Under the pieces are notes generated by a model that saw only the letters and a list, made by a program, of their open reading frames with translations, made no database searches and was not told the origin of the DNA. The position numbers and the translations under genes were made by a program. Shown here one piece after another: positions 15,806-25,693 of a stretch of DNA of 34,025 nucleotides. The DNA comes from Ectothiorhodospiraceae bacterium (GTDB taxonomy: Bacteria; Pseudomonadota; Gammaproteobacteria; SZUA-152): the NCBI GenBank assembly GCA_002401775.2, contig NVUB02000089.1, positions 1-34,025 of the forward strand, given 5' to 3'. Numbering within the stretch: position 1 is the stretch's first letter; each line of letters begins with the position of its first letter.

Positions 15806-16591
15806 TTATGCTGGTTTTTTTTCACTGATCCAAATCAAACTCGCCATTCTTCCCGTTTGCCCGTCTCGGCGGTATGAATAGAAGCTTTCAGCTTCAGTAT
15901 AGGTACATCGCCCTCCCCCATAAACGGCTTTCACGCCCACTGCTGCGAGTCGCTGGCACGCTAGTTGATACACATCGACTATCGATTTATGTGCTATCGA
16001 TTTACGTGAAAAGCTTTCATGCTGAACGGATTTAAAGACTTGCTCGGCAAGTGGGGCGGTGTCACAAAAAGCCTGCCGTACCTCTTCCCCTACTTCAAAC
16101 GCTTGTGGACCGATGGCGGGGCCTAACCAGGCGATGATGTTTTCGGGAGGTTCTTTAAAACACGAGACGGTGGCTTCCAATACACCTGCGGCCAGTCCTT
16201 TCCATCCGGCATGTGCGGCGGCAACGCGGGTACCGGCTTTATTGCAAAACAATACGGGCAGGCAGTCGGCGGTGAGTACGGTACAGATTATTTTTGCCAT
16301 GGTGGTAGTGCTGGCATCGGCTTCTGGAAGGTCGTGCGTTGTTTCGTCGAGGTCTGCTACCGCAATTCCGTGAGTCTGGTTAAGCCAGTACGGTTCTGCG
16401 GGAAGTGCCTGGGCGGTACGTAATTTCTGGCGATTACTGGCGACGGCAGCGGGCTCATCGCCGACATGCCCACCGAGGTTAAAACTATCAAACGGTGGCT
16501 GGCTTGTGCTTCCCTGCTTCCCCGCTTGGCGAGTGGTACTGATGGCCTGTATGTTTTTCGGTGCGGGCCAATCGGGGGTGATAAAGGTCAT
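15806..16591 (-). CDS. pgeF: Peptidoglycan editing factor PgeF (YfiH/laccase-domain family)
   Basis: A 261-residue protein of the multicopper-like YfiH family. The conserved metal-site residues are visible as H74 (LNQTHGI), C110 (LTADCLPVLF) and H127 (AAAHAGWKGL). GPAIGPQAFEVGEEV and the C-terminal YSYRRDGQTGRMASLIWI are also diagnostic. Family members act as purine nucleoside phosphorylase-type enzymes. In E. coli the protein prevents misincorporation of amino acids during peptidoglycan synthesis. Its ATG overlaps the rluD stop by four bases (ATGA), the usual rluD-pgeF arrangement, which indicates translational coupling. Confidence 0.93.
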   Translation of the reverse strand: MTFITPDWPAPKNIQAISTTRQAGKQGSTSQPPFDSFNLGGHVGDEPAAVASNRQKLRTAQALPAEPYWLNQTHGIAVADLDETTHDLPEADASTTTMAKIICTVLTADCLPVLFCNKAGTRVAAAHAGWKGLAAGVLEATVSCFKEPPENIIAWLGPAIGPQAFEVGEEVRQAFCDTAPLAEQVFKSVQHESFSRKSIAHKSIVDVYQLACQRLAAVGVKAVYGGGRCTYTEAESFYSYRRDGQTGRMASLIWISEKKPA

Positions 16592-17574
16592 TTTTTGGCG
16601 AAGTCTTTTAGATCCTGCCGACAGGCGTTGAGCAATGTTTCCATGTCTTTGGGTAGTGGTGCTTGCCAGGATACTTTTTCACCACTCTCTGGATGAATGA
16701 ATCCCAGACTGGCAGCATGAAGAGCCTGACGCTTGAATTTTCTCAGTGCCTGATCAAATTCCTGGGTGGCGGCAGGTGGTATGCGCAAACGGCCACCGTA
16801 GGTGGCATCGCCGACCAATGGATAGTTAATGTGAGCCATGTGAACGCGGATTTGGTGGGTACGGCCCGTTTCCAGCTGTACATTGACCAGAGTATGCACC
16901 CGGTACCGCTCGGCAACACGGTAGTGGGTAATGGCTTCTTTGCCATTACTGGAGGTGTTTTCCATATCCACAACGGCTTGCCGTGTTCTGTTGACGGGGT
17001 GACGGCCTATGGGTGCATCAATGGTGCCACCGGCAGTCATCACGCCCATGCACAGGGCTTGGTAGTGGCGGTCAATTTCTCTGGCCTGTAATTGTTCCAC
17101 CAGCGACTTTTGGGCGATCAGTGTGCGGGCGATAACCAGCAGACCGGTGGTATCTTTGTCGATTCGATGTACGATTCCAGCGCGGGGGACGTTTTCCAAC
17201 TCTGGTGCGTGATGCAGCAAGGCATTGCTGAGGGTGCTGTCCATATTGCCTGCACCCGGATGCACCACCAGTCCAGAAGGTTTGTTGATAACGATGAGGG
17301 ATTCGTCCTCAAACACGATATTCAAGGGGATCGCTTGCGCGCGCCAGGAGGTTTCTTCTTTGAGAACAACGGTCAGTGATACTTGTTCACCGCCGTGAAT
17401 CACGTCTTTGGCCCGCAATTTACCACCGTCTACGCTGACCTGGCCCTCTTTGATCCATTTTTGCAGGCGCGCACGGGAATAATCCGGGAACATACTGGCC
17501 AGCGCCTGGTCTAGTCGCATACCGGCCAAGTTATCCGGAATGGTTTCGTCATACTGTTGTTTTGTGTCGCCCAT
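16588..17574 (-). CDS. rluD: 23S rRNA pseudouridine synthase RluD
   Basis: A 328-residue RluA-family synthase. An S4 RNA-binding domain lies at about 18-75 (MRLDQALASMFPDYSRARLQKWIKEGQV). The catalytic block GIVHRIDKDTTGLLVIART contains the nucleophile D139, and RTHQIRVHM is the conserved downstream motif. The length and the neighbour pgeF support RluD (modification of positions 1911, 1915 and 1917 in E. coli 23S rRNA) rather than RluA or RluC. It is divergent from bamD, as in many gammaproteobacteria. The ATG at 17574 is followed by MGDTKQQYDE. No strong ribosome binding site is visible. Confidence 0.93.
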   Translation of the reverse strand: MGDTKQQYDETIPDNLAGMRLDQALASMFPDYSRARLQKWIKEGQVSVDGGKLRAKDVIHGGEQVSLTVVLKEETSWRAQAIPLNIVFEDESLIVINKPSGLVVHPGAGNMDSTLSNALLHHAPELENVPRAGIVHRIDKDTTGLLVIARTLIAQKSLVEQLQAREIDRHYQALCMGVMTAGGTIDAPIGRHPVNRTRQAVVDMENTSSNGKEAITHYRVAERYRVHTLVNVQLETGRTHQIRVHMAHINYPLVGDATYGGRLRIPPAATQEFDQALRKFKRQALHAASLGFIHPESGEKVSWQAPLPKDMETLLNACRQDLKDFAKK

Positions 17575-17696
17575 GGAATAGACTTTCTCTCTGTGCTCGT
17601 AGGCCGCTATAATACCGTGTTTCCGGCCAGTGTGTTTCGTGACAGGCTGCTTTTTGACTCACGGACTGGCATTTTTCAAAAATACTACGGGTGGTA

Positions 17697-17724
17697 CACC
17701 AGAAAAGGGTACCCTTTTCTGGTG
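17697..17724. promoter_or_regulatory. Perfect 28-bp palindrome between rluD and bamD
   Basis: CACCAGAAAAGGGT is followed directly by its exact reverse complement, with no loop. It lies between two divergent genes, so it cannot terminate either of them. It may be an operator, a cruciform site or a repeat. To its right (about 17740-17780) the short units GTAACTGAAACAACTGAAAC repeat. Confidence 0.7.
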
Positions 17725-17868
17725 CTTTATTAGTAATTGAAGTAATTGATAGTAACTGAAACAACTGAAACAACTGATTCAAGGTTATTGCAATGATAAC
17801 GCAATGTTCTATCAATGCGATCTCATTGCTGTCTCTAATTAATGCATTTCAACTTAAGAGTTACCCTA

Positions 17869-18654
17869 ATGTCGTTTATGTCCAAACCAATATCCACCCT
17901 CACCTCCGCCACTTTTGCCATGGTGATGCTGCTTGGGCTCGGAGCCTGTGCCACCAGCCCCGATGAAGAAGATGACATTTCAAAATGGAGCGCCCAAAAA
18001 CTGTTTAAAGAAGCCAAACTGGCCCTCGATGCCAGCGATTATGAAGTGGCTATCGAGCATTATGAAACATTGGAGGCAAAGTACCCTTTTGGCCGCTATG
18101 CTGAACAAGCACAGCTCGACACCGCTTACGCTTATTTTAAGTTTAATGAGCCCGATACGGCGATTGCTTCAGCGGATCGTTTTATTAAATTGCATCCGCG
18201 CCATGCCAATGTTGATTACGCCTATTATCTACGCGGATTAGCCAGCGCCAGTAAAAAAGATGACCCGCTCGACAGTTTTGTTTCGATGGCTTCGAGTTTG
18301 AAAGACCCCAGTTCGACGCAAAAATCTTACAATTACTTTGCCGCTTTGGTGAAAAAGTTTCCCACAAGCCAATATGCCGCCGATGCCGTTCAACGTATGG
18401 GGCACTTGCGTAATAGCCTCGCCATGCACGAAATTCACGTTGCAGATTATTACGCAAAACGTGGTGCATATGTGGCGGTGGTGAATCGCGCCAAATATGT
18501 GGTCAGCAATTTCCCGCGTACACCCGCTTCGCGACTGGGCCTGAAGTTAATGGTGGATGCTTACAAAGAATTAAAACTGAATGACCTCGCCGCCGATGCA
18601 CAGCGTGTGCTGGATGTAAACCCGGTGGTATCGGCGCAGGGAATGGCCAATTAA
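17869..18654 (+). CDS. bamD: Outer membrane assembly lipoprotein BamD
   Basis: BamD (ComL/YfiO) is an essential lipoprotein of the BAM complex that inserts beta-barrel proteins into the outer membrane. The lipobox LGAC places the lipidated cysteine at residue 27 from this start. TPR-like repeats follow: AQKLFKEAKLALDASDYEVAIEHYETL, then YPFGRYAEQAQLDTAYAYFK, with the typical HPRHANVDYAYYLRGLA. The frame is open to an ATG at 17842. I prefer 17869 because AAGAG lies eight bases before it and the signal peptide then has normal length; the ATG at 17878 is a third option. The gene gives 261 residues, close to the family's 245-270. Confidence 0.93.
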   Translation: MSFMSKPISTLTSATFAMVMLLGLGACATSPDEEDDISKWSAQKLFKEAKLALDASDYEVAIEHYETLEAKYPFGRYAEQAQLDTAYAYFKFNEPDTAIASADRFIKLHPRHANVDYAYYLRGLASASKKDDPLDSFVSMASSLKDPSSTQKSYNYFAALVKKFPTSQYAADAVQRMGHLRNSLAMHEIHVADYYAKRGAYVAVVNRAKYVVSNFPRTPASRLGLKLMVDAYKELKLNDLAADAQRVLDVNPVVSAQGMAN

Positions 18655-18748
18655 CAAGTCAGATTTGCGCGGAATTAAGCGGTAAAAGAGCCACTAATGA
18701 TAGCCGCAAGTGCATTGCCAGCCCTCCCGTTTCCTTGTAGGAACGGTT

Positions 18749-18886
18749 TTAGGTACAGCGGTAGAAGCGGTTGTAGGCCTCCGCAAATTCACTCAGTGAA
18801 ACGTGTTTATCCCAAGTATGTGGATTATCGTAAGGACTTACATTTCGACGAATACAATTGAAGATAATGTTGGAAGCATACAATAA
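18749..18886 (-). pseudogene. Short coding remnant between bamD and glnB
   Basis: On the minus strand a 45-codon frame runs from 18886 to a TAA at 18749-18751. The translation is protein-like: CIRRNVSPYDNPHTWDKHVS, then LSEFAEAYNRFYRCT. A stop lies just upstream and there is no ATG start (a TTG occurs at the second codon). It looks like the 3' end of a decayed gene. I do not recognise the family; an old mobile-element protein is possible. Chance cannot be excluded for a frame this short. Confidence 0.35.
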
Positions 18887-18923
18887 TTACTTAACAGCTT
18901 CCCTGCCGTTTTTTCAGTTTATT

Positions 18924-18967
18924 ATTAACTATTTATATTAACTATTTATATTAACTATTTATATTAA

Positions 18968-18970
<3 letters not shown>
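18924..18970. repeat. 13-bp tandem repeat (ATTAACTATTTAT), 3.6 copies
   Basis: An exact 13-base period begins at 18924. The array runs into the glnB stop codon, whose TAG is formed from the last partial unit. The period equals that of the array at 2401-2477 although the unit differs. Confidence 0.9.
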
Positions 18971-19336
<366 letters not shown>

Positions 19337-19396
19337 TTAGTCCGTATTTGTTCCGTTTGTTTAATTTCGAATTTCGGTCAGTTACTAAAACCAGTA

Positions 19397-19498
19397 GACA
19401 AGGATACCCTGTATTCAGAAGCGTCAGCCGCAGGGACGCGGCTGCCGAGCCTACAGGGATGTATTTACGGCATCTTCTGAATGCAGGGTATCCTTGTC
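19397..19498. repeat. 102-bp inverted-repeat element with 25-bp arms
   Basis: The left arm at 19397-19421 and the right arm at 19474-19498 are reverse complements with one mismatch, starting GACAAGGATACCCTG. Between them lies a smaller hairpin (CAGCCGC/GCGGCTG) and GCCTACAGGGATGTATTTAC. The element sits between nadE and glnB, both on the minus strand, so transcription from nadE into glnB would cross it. It may attenuate readthrough or stabilise the 3' end of the mRNA. Confidence 0.88.
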
Positions 19499-19555
19499 TT
19501 GTGTCCCAGTTATATCTATAAATAACTACAGATAACTACCTGTAACTACCCATAA

Positions 19556-21187
19556 CTACGACCGATCATACCCCGAGGTTATGGGGTAACGCCGGTCTCT
19601 CCCAAAGGCTCGCTGCGTGATGCGAACCCCTGGCGCTGCCTGGCGACGTTTATATTCATTGCGATTCACCAGCATAATCACTCTTTCCACCGTGTTGGCA
19701 TCGTAACCGGCAGCAACAATATCCTCAGCGCATTGGTCCTGCTCTATATATTTTTCCAGTATTGCATCCAGCACGTCATACGGTGGCAGGCTATCGCTGT
19801 CTTGCTGGTCTTCTGCTAATTCTGCCGACGGCGGCCGGTCTATTACTCGCTGAGGAATCACCGGCGAGAGGCGGTTCCGATAATGGGATAATGCATATAC
19901 CAGGGTTTTAGGCACGTCTTTTAAGGCTGAATAGCCACCGGCCATGTCGCCGTACAAGGTGGCGTAACCGACGGCCATTTCACTTTTATTGCCCGTGGTA
20001 ATCACCACTTTATGGCCTTTATTGGAAAGTGCCATTAGCAACACTCCCCGGCAACGCGCCTGAATATTTTCTTCTGTGGCATCAGGTGTTGTTCCGTCAA
20101 AAGCATCCTGCAAGGTGGCGAGAAAAGCATTAAAGGCGGGTTCTATAGGTAATACACGATGCTTCACACCTTGGTTGTCAGTTTGCTCGCGTGCATCTTC
20201 CACACTCATGTCCATGGTGTAACGCGACGGCATCATCACAGCTTCAACATTTTCAGCGCCGATAGCATCCACGGTTATCGCCAGTGTCAGCGCAGAATCA
20301 ATGCCGCCCGACAAACCAATAAGCACTCCGGGAAATCCATTTTTTCTCACGTAATCCCGAACACCCAACACCAATGCTTGATAGACGCTCTCCACATCAC
20401 TTGCAATCGGGGCGCAATCGCCTGCTTGCGGCGTTACCTTTCCAGAATCGTCAATCAAAAAAGTAACGGGATATAGTCCCTCTTCAAATATCGGAAAACG
20501 CTGACTGACGTCTCCCGTAGCGGTCATCACCAAGGAACCACCATCGAAGACCAACTCATCCTGACCCCCCATCAAATTAGCGTAGACGATGGGTAGTCCC
20601 GTTTCCTGTACTCGTTTTTGCAATTCGACTTCACGCTCAGAGGATTTAGCGCGATGAAAGGGGGATGCATTAAGATTCAGGATCAATCGTGCTCCGGCGT
20701 GTTTGGCATCCATTGCAGGTTTGCTGTGCCAGATATCTTCACAAATGGTTAAGCCGACAGAGACACCGGCAATGTCGACCACACAGGGTTTATCACCGGC
20801 GATGAAGTACCGTTTTTCATCAAAAACGCTGTAATTAGGCAGTTGGCTTTTATGGTAAGTGGCAATACGTTTACCGCCTCGCAGGACTGTCGCGGCATTG
20901 AACAAGCCTTTTTCCGTGGATTCAGGAAAACCCAAAATGACGTCGATACCTTTCACCTGTGACTGAATACGCGATAAAGCGTGCTCCACCCTGCGATGTA
21001 AACCCGGCCTTAATAACAAGTCTTCCGGGGGATATCCGCTAAGGGTCAGTTCTGGAAACAGAATTGCATCGGCTTGATGCTCATCGCGGGCACGACCTGC
21101 CGCGTCAATAATTTTTTGCGTATTGCCTGACACATCGCCAACCAAGAAATTTAACTGGGCAATGACGAGACACAAACGTTGGGACAT
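19556..21187 (-). CDS. nadE: Glutamine-dependent NAD+ synthetase
   Basis: A 543-residue two-domain enzyme for the last step of NAD synthesis (nicotinate adenine dinucleotide plus glutamine and ATP). The N-terminal nitrilase-type glutaminase domain (about 1-255) has the triad E46 (LFPELTLSGY), K113 (YHKSQLPNY) and C149 (LTICEDIW). The C-terminal synthetase domain has the ATP pyrophosphatase loop SGGIDS at 293-298 and TTGNKSEMAVGYATLYGD. The fused architecture is the glutamine-dependent form. The neighbour glnB is a known association in proteobacteria. No clear ribosome binding site precedes the ATG. Confidence 0.96.
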   Translation of the reverse strand: MSQRLCLVIAQLNFLVGDVSGNTQKIIDAAGRARDEHQADAILFPELTLSGYPPEDLLLRPGLHRRVEHALSRIQSQVKGIDVILGFPESTEKGLFNAATVLRGGKRIATYHKSQLPNYSVFDEKRYFIAGDKPCVVDIAGVSVGLTICEDIWHSKPAMDAKHAGARLILNLNASPFHRAKSSEREVELQKRVQETGLPIVYANLMGGQDELVFDGGSLVMTATGDVSQRFPIFEEGLYPVTFLIDDSGKVTPQAGDCAPIASDVESVYQALVLGVRDYVRKNGFPGVLIGLSGGIDSALTLAITVDAIGAENVEAVMMPSRYTMDMSVEDAREQTDNQGVKHRVLPIEPAFNAFLATLQDAFDGTTPDATEENIQARCRGVLLMALSNKGHKVVITTGNKSEMAVGYATLYGDMAGGYSALKDVPKTLVYALSHYRNRLSPVIPQRVIDRPPSAELAEDQQDSDSLPPYDVLDAILEKYIEQDQCAEDIVAAGYDANTVERVIMLVNRNEYKRRQAAPGVRITQRAFGRDRRYPITSGYDRS

Positions 21188-21287
21188 AGAGGGTGTTTAT
21201 CCAAAAAATTCAAAAACAACCGTTACCGGGCTGTACCAGTTTGTAGGAAGGTATTATTACTACCGGTCCTTTTCAGAATATAAATCT

Positions 21288-21379
21288 CCAACGCAAAGCC
21301 GCAAAGGTACAAAGGGCGCTAAGAAACCAAAAAATCATTCAACCTTTGCGGTCTCTGCACCTCAGTGTCTTTGCGTTGG
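21288..21379. repeat. Inverted repeat with CCAACGCAAAG ends
   Basis: CCAACGCAAAG at 21288-21298 pairs with CTTTGCGTTGG at 21369-21379. Inner CCGCAAAGGT and ACCTTTGCGG also pair, giving a nested hairpin. It lies between the sucD stop and the nadE start, and may end sucCD transcription. A degraded relative occurs near 5142-5176. Confidence 0.8.
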
Positions 21380-21406
21380 GTTTTATTTCTTCAAGCTATG
21401 CTGCGT

Positions 21407-22279
21407 TTAGCTATTAAAAAACTCCATCATGCGTACGCCAAGGTCGGCGGGTGAACGTGCGATAGACACGCCTGCAGCATCCAGTGCCGCGAATTTGTCT
21501 TTAGCGGTTCCCTTGCCGCCGGAGATAATCGCTCCAGCGTGGCCCATACGTTTTCCGGGTGGTGCTGTCACGCCCGCAATATAACCGACGACGGGTTTTT
21601 TAACGTGTTTTTTGATGTATTCAGCCGCTTCTTCTTCCGCTGAACCCCCTATTTCACCCACCATGATAATACCTTTGGTTTGCCGGTCCTGCTCAAACAT
21701 TTCAAGGCAATCAATGAAGTTGGTCCCTTGAATCGGGTCACCACCAATGCCGATGCAGGTGCTCTGGCCCAAGCCATTGAGTGTCGTCTGATATACGGCT
21801 TCATAGGTTAACGTACCAGAACGCGACACGATGCCGATTGATCCTTTCTTGTGGATCATGCCCGGCATGATGCCAATTTTACATTCCCCAGGGGTAATAA
21901 TGCCGGGGCAATTAGGCCCGATGAGCGTGACATCACTGCCTTTTAGGGCTGCCTTTACTTTCACCATATCCAGTACGGGTATGCCTTCTGTAATGCAAAC
22001 AATGACGTTAATACCCGCATCTGCGGCTTCCAGGATGGAGTCCGCCGCAAAGGCCGCGGGTACAAAGATCATGCTGGCAGTAGCCTGGGCCTGATCAACG
22101 GCTTCACGCACGGTATTAAAGACAGGGCGTTCCAGATGGGTTTGCCCGCCTTTGCCCGGTGTTACACCACCCACCATGTTGGTGCCGTATTCAATGGCTT
22201 GCTGAGAATGAAAAGTGCCGTGCTTTCCGGTGAAACCCTGACATATCACGCGTGTATTTTTATTAATGAGCACCGACAT
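21407..22279 (-). CDS. sucD: Succinyl-CoA ligase (ADP/GDP-forming), alpha subunit
   Basis: A 290-residue alpha subunit of the TCA-cycle enzyme that interconverts succinyl-CoA and succinate with nucleotide triphosphate formation. It has the CoA-binding Rossmann domain ([17 protein letters not shown]), the GPNCPGII motif, SRSGTLTYE and the phosphohistidine site GHAGAII (H247). The length is normal (about 290). The ATG overlaps the sucC stop by one base (TGATG), so the two subunits are translationally coupled. Unlike in E. coli, sucAB and sdh genes are not adjacent within this window. Confidence 0.97.
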   Translation of the reverse strand: MSVLINKNTRVICQGFTGKHGTFHSQQAIEYGTNMVGGVTPGKGGQTHLERPVFNTVREAVDQAQATASMIFVPAAFAADSILEAADAGINVIVCITEGIPVLDMVKVKAALKGSDVTLIGPNCPGIITPGECKIGIMPGMIHKKGSIGIVSRSGTLTYEAVYQTTLNGLGQSTCIGIGGDPIQGTNFIDCLEMFEQDRQTKGIIMVGEIGGSAEEEAAEYIKKHVKKPVVGYIAGVTAPPGKRMGHAGAIISGGKGTAKDKFAALDAAGVSIARSPADLGVRMMEFFNS

Positions 22280-23463
22280 CAGTTTTTTCCTTTTGACGAG
22301 CTTATAGCCGCTTTAACCACTTTACTGGCAGCATCTGCCAGGTCGGTTGCGGCAATTATCGACAGACCATTGCCTTTCAGGCTTGACTTATTCAGTAACT
22401 CGCGCCCGGCCTCTGCATTAGTGCCTTCAAGGCGCACCACCACGGGCACCTGTAGGTCTATTTCATGAATGGCTTGCAATATGCCATCGGCAATTAAATC
22501 ACAGCGTACGATGCCGCCAAAAATATTCACCAGTATGGCTTCCACCTTTTCATCGGAGACGATGAGTTTCAAAGCCTCGGCAACGCGCTCGGCGGTGGTG
22601 CCGCCACCCACGTCGAGGAAGTTTGCCGGGTCTCCCCCGTGCAGTTTAATGATATCCATGGTCGCCATGGCCAGACCTGCGCCGTTGACCATGCAGCCAA
22701 TGTTGCCGTCCAGCGTGACGTAGTTAAGATCAAATTGCGCGGCCTTATGTTCCGCAGGGTCTTCCTGCATGGGGTCACGCATTTCTTCCAAATCTTTGTG
22801 GCGAAACAGCGCGTTATCGTCGAGGTTTATTTTACCGTCCAGCGCCAGCAGCTTGCCTTCTCCGGTGATAACCAGGGGGTTGATTTCCACCAGGCTCAAA
22901 TCCTTTTCTATAAACAGGCGGTACAGACCTAACATGATCTGTGTCAGCTCTCTGATTTGACCGTCTTTCAACCCCAGCCCAAACGCAAGCTGTCGACATT
23001 GAAAAGGCTGCAAGCCCGTTGCAGGATCAACGGCCACTTGCAGGATTTTATCGGGATCACTCGCCGCGACCGCTTCGATATCCATGCCGCCCATGCTGGA
23101 GGCCATAAACACTAACTGATTACGCGCGCGGTCAACCAGCGCGCCCAGATACAGCTCTTTGGCAATATCACAGGGGGTTTCGATAAGTAGTTTGTCGATC
23201 GGTAATCCTTTCGGGCCAGTCTGATGCGTCACCAACTGGCTGCCCAGCAATTCACGCGCCGCCGCTTCCAGCTCAGCACCATTGCTCACCAGCTTTACAC
23301 CACCGCCTTTGCCACGCCCACCGGCATGAACCTGTGCCTTTACTACCCAGGCATCGCCCTTCAGCCCTTTCGCTTCATTCACGGAAGACACTACATGTCC
23401 TATTGGAACAGGGATACCATAGTCAGAAAACAGGTTTTTAGCCTGGTATTCATGCAAATTCAT
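22279..23463 (-). CDS. sucC: Succinyl-CoA ligase (ADP/GDP-forming), beta subunit
   Basis: A 394-residue beta subunit with the N-terminal ATP-grasp domain ([35 protein letters not shown]) and the C-terminal CoA-ligase domain ([25 protein letters not shown]). The frame is open upstream to 23535. I chose the ATG at 23463 because MNLHEYQAK is the universal start of the family and GAGGA lies about seven bases before it. The first gene of the sucCD unit; its promoter should lie in 23464-23745, a region shared with the divergent Sel1/ankyrin gene. Confidence 0.97.
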   Translation of the reverse strand: MNLHEYQAKNLFSDYGIPVPIGHVVSSVNEAKGLKGDAWVVKAQVHAGGRGKGGGVKLVSNGAELEAAARELLGSQLVTHQTGPKGLPIDKLLIETPCDIAKELYLGALVDRARNQLVFMASSMGGMDIEAVAASDPDKILQVAVDPATGLQPFQCRQLAFGLGLKDGQIRELTQIMLGLYRLFIEKDLSLVEINPLVITGEGKLLALDGKINLDDNALFRHKDLEEMRDPMQEDPAEHKAAQFDLNYVTLDGNIGCMVNGAGLAMATMDIIKLHGGDPANFLDVGGGTTAERVAEALKLIVSDEKVEAILVNIFGGIVRCDLIADGILQAIHEIDLQVPVVVRLEGTNAEAGRELLNKSSLKGNGLSIIAATDLADAASKVVKAAISSSKGKN

Positions 23464-23745
23464 TATTTTTCCTCGCGAATTACGCCAGTTTTCATGCATC
23501 TGAATTGAGAGATTCAGAGCAGCAGTTTTACCCATTTCAGAGAGTTTGACACAGTTTATCCTATCAGAAAATATGATAAGCCTTATTCGGCAATTCTGCG
23601 TTCATTAACATCCGTGAATGGGATGATTAAGCGGGATTGAAACCTGCCCCAGCGGGAAAAATTTTGCCCTAAAGCGCAAAGTGACTTGCATCCTGGCGAT
23701 ACATCATGAAAATAGGTCACTATTGTCACAAAAATAGAGCACGCT

Positions 23746-25464
23746 GTGAAACGTCATCTTTTAATCTGGATTTTGTTCATCATATTGCCCCATTCAGCAC
23801 TACATGCTGAATCGTCATTTGAAGAGACTGAACCCACCGAAAACGATCTGCAATACGAACAAGCCATGGAAGCTGCCCGGCTGCGTGATTTTTCCGAGGC
23901 ATTACTGAGCTGGCGCAATCTCGCGGAACAAAATGATAAACGCGCCCAATACCGCCTGGGCTCTATGTATCGTCGTGGCCTGGGTGTTAAACCCAACCTT
24001 CCCCTCGCCGTAGAGTGGTTTACCAAAGCCGCCCACAATGGCCATGCCCGGGCCCAGTACAATTTGGGCGTGATGTATCAAAAAGGACTGGGCATCAAAA
24101 AAGACCCTGCCGCAGCGGAACACTGGTTTCGTCGTGCAGATGCCAATGGTGTGGATCTCGCCCGGCTAAAACTGAGCGGCATTGTCGAAGGCAAACTCAC
24201 CAATATCAATATCGAGTCTTTAACGTCCAGCACCCGAAAACAAGCCCTCGATATTAATGAAATTATGGCCTGGGCCGTGCAGGAAGGCTTTGCCAATGGT
24301 CTACGCGACCTTTTCAAACTGGGCGCCAAGGTCAATTACACCGATAAATTTGACCGCACACCGTTAATGATCGCCGCACAGCATGACCAGTCCAGCAGCG
24401 CAGAAGTATTACTGGCCCACGGTGCCAAACCGAACAAAAAAGACATCTCAGGGGCGTTTCCCTTATATGAAGCCGCATCCCATAATCGACTTCTCACCGT
24501 AAAGACACTGCTTGCGGGTGGAGCTGATGCCAATTTGAGCACCCCTACCCAGCGCACTGCACTTATTGCGGCAACGGCCAAAAATCACCTTCAAGTGGTG
24601 GAAATGCTCTTAGAGCACGAAGCCAATGTCAATCAACAACAAAGCGATGGCCGCACCGCCTTGCATACGGCGGCCGCCTTTAATCGTGCTGAAATCGTTA
24701 CTGCCCTTATCAAGCACGGCGCAAAGACCGAGCTACTCGACAAGTCAGGCGTATCCGCCCTGATGTTAGCGGTGGAAAAATCAGAACCCGCCGTCATACA
24801 AGCACTTTTACGGGGTGGCGCACAACGCAATCAAAATAATCGCCAAGGAGACACCCCTCTCACCTTCGCCGCCCGTTACCGGCACTACAAAAGTCTTCGT
24901 GCGTTATTGTCAGCCGGAGTCAACCCCAACAAGATCGACAAACGACTGCGCACGGCTTTGGGTATTGCCGCCGAAAATGGTGACCTGGACAGCGTCAATA
25001 TTCTCTTGCGCCGCCGCGCCAACCCGGAAATAATGGGAAAAAATGGTGATACCGCACTCATTCTAGCTATACGCAACAACCACACACGGGTCGCCCGCAG
25101 CCTACTTGCCAAAGGCGCTAAAACTGACACCGCCAATAATGACAATTGGACACCAATGATGTTCGCAGCATCACGAGGCAATGTAAAAGTACTCAACTTA
25201 CTGCTCGAGCAAAATGCCGACCCCAACATTCAAAATCATAATGGCTGGACATCCCTGATGCTAGCCGCACGCTCAGGCAACACAAAAGCCATATCCACAC
25301 TACTCCGCTACGGCGCAGATGTGCGCATCGCCTCCAGCGACAAACGTACAGCCCTGTATGTAGCCCGAGAACATAACCAGAAAAAAGTCGCAAAAACACT
25401 AATAAAAGCAGGCGCAGAAGAACTATCATCCCCCGTACCTTCGGGAAAAATGGGGGCTAAGTAA
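23746..25464 (+). CDS. Exported protein with Sel1-like and ankyrin repeats
   Basis: A 572-residue protein starting at GTG. The signal peptide covers residues 1-21 (ending SALHA). Two Sel1-like repeats follow at about 67-140 (AQYRLGSMYRRGLGVKPNLPLA; AQYNLGVMYQKGLGIKKDPAAA). The rest, from about 172 to 560, is at least 11 ankyrin repeats with regular xxGxTxLxxAAxxGxxxxVxxLLxxGAxxN spacing. Both repeat types bind proteins. In free-living bacteria such exported proteins are usually linked to envelope assembly or protection against self-made toxic compounds. No partner is evident; the neighbour sucC is divergent. A periplasmic location follows from the signal peptide. Confidence 0.92.
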   Translation: MKRHLLIWILFIILPHSALHAESSFEETEPTENDLQYEQAMEAARLRDFSEALLSWRNLAEQNDKRAQYRLGSMYRRGLGVKPNLPLAVEWFTKAAHNGHARAQYNLGVMYQKGLGIKKDPAAAEHWFRRADANGVDLARLKLSGIVEGKLTNINIESLTSSTRKQALDINEIMAWAVQEGFANGLRDLFKLGAKVNYTDKFDRTPLMIAAQHDQSSSAEVLLAHGAKPNKKDISGAFPLYEAASHNRLLTVKTLLAGGADANLSTPTQRTALIAATAKNHLQVVEMLLEHEANVNQQQSDGRTALHTAAAFNRAEIVTALIKHGAKTELLDKSGVSALMLAVEKSEPAVIQALLRGGAQRNQNNRQGDTPLTFAARYRHYKSLRALLSAGVNPNKIDKRLRTALGIAAENGDLDSVNILLRRRANPEIMGKNGDTALILAIRNNHTRVARSLLAKGAKTDTANNDNWTPMMFAASRGNVKVLNLLLEQNADPNIQNHNGWTSLMLAARSGNTKAISTLLRYGADVRIASSDKRTALYVAREHNQKKVAKTLIKAGAEELSSPVPSGKMGAK

Positions 25465-25633
25465 AACTAGTGCTAAGCGCTAAGTGCTGAGTGCCAAGAA
25501 CTACTCTACAGTCCGTCTTCCCGGCATATTTTAGCCGGGATCCAGAGCTTTAGAACGGGTATGAAGTCTCTGGATACCGGGTCAAGCCCGGCATGACGGT
25601 TTTTCCTGGTTCCCATGGTCTTCCGTGGGAACC
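25461..25633. repeat. Duplicated intergenic module, copy 1
   Basis: The order is GTAAAACTAGTGCTAAG, heptamers, CTACAGTCCGTCTTCCCGG, an inverted-repeat element (25513-25599) and TTTTTCCTGGTTCCCA. It recurs at 25694-25860 with few differences. The element's ends CCGTCTTCCCGGC and GCCCGGCATGACGG are inverted, and TAGCCGGGATCCAGAG pairs with CTCTGGATACCGGGT. The module starts inside the last codons of the Sel1/ankyrin gene. Confidence 0.88.
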
Positions 25634-25693
25634 CATACCTTACTTTGTAAAATTACACGCTGTATGCATTCCCAAGCGGAGCGTGGGGACTAG

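Noticed and set aside
17842-17868. Earlier ATG for bamD
   Set aside because: No ribosome binding site precedes it, and it would place 35 residues before the lipidated cysteine; AAGAG supports the ATG at 17869.
23464-23535. N-terminal extension of sucC
   Set aside because: The extra 24 codons do not match the family, and a good ribosome binding site stands before MNLHEYQ.
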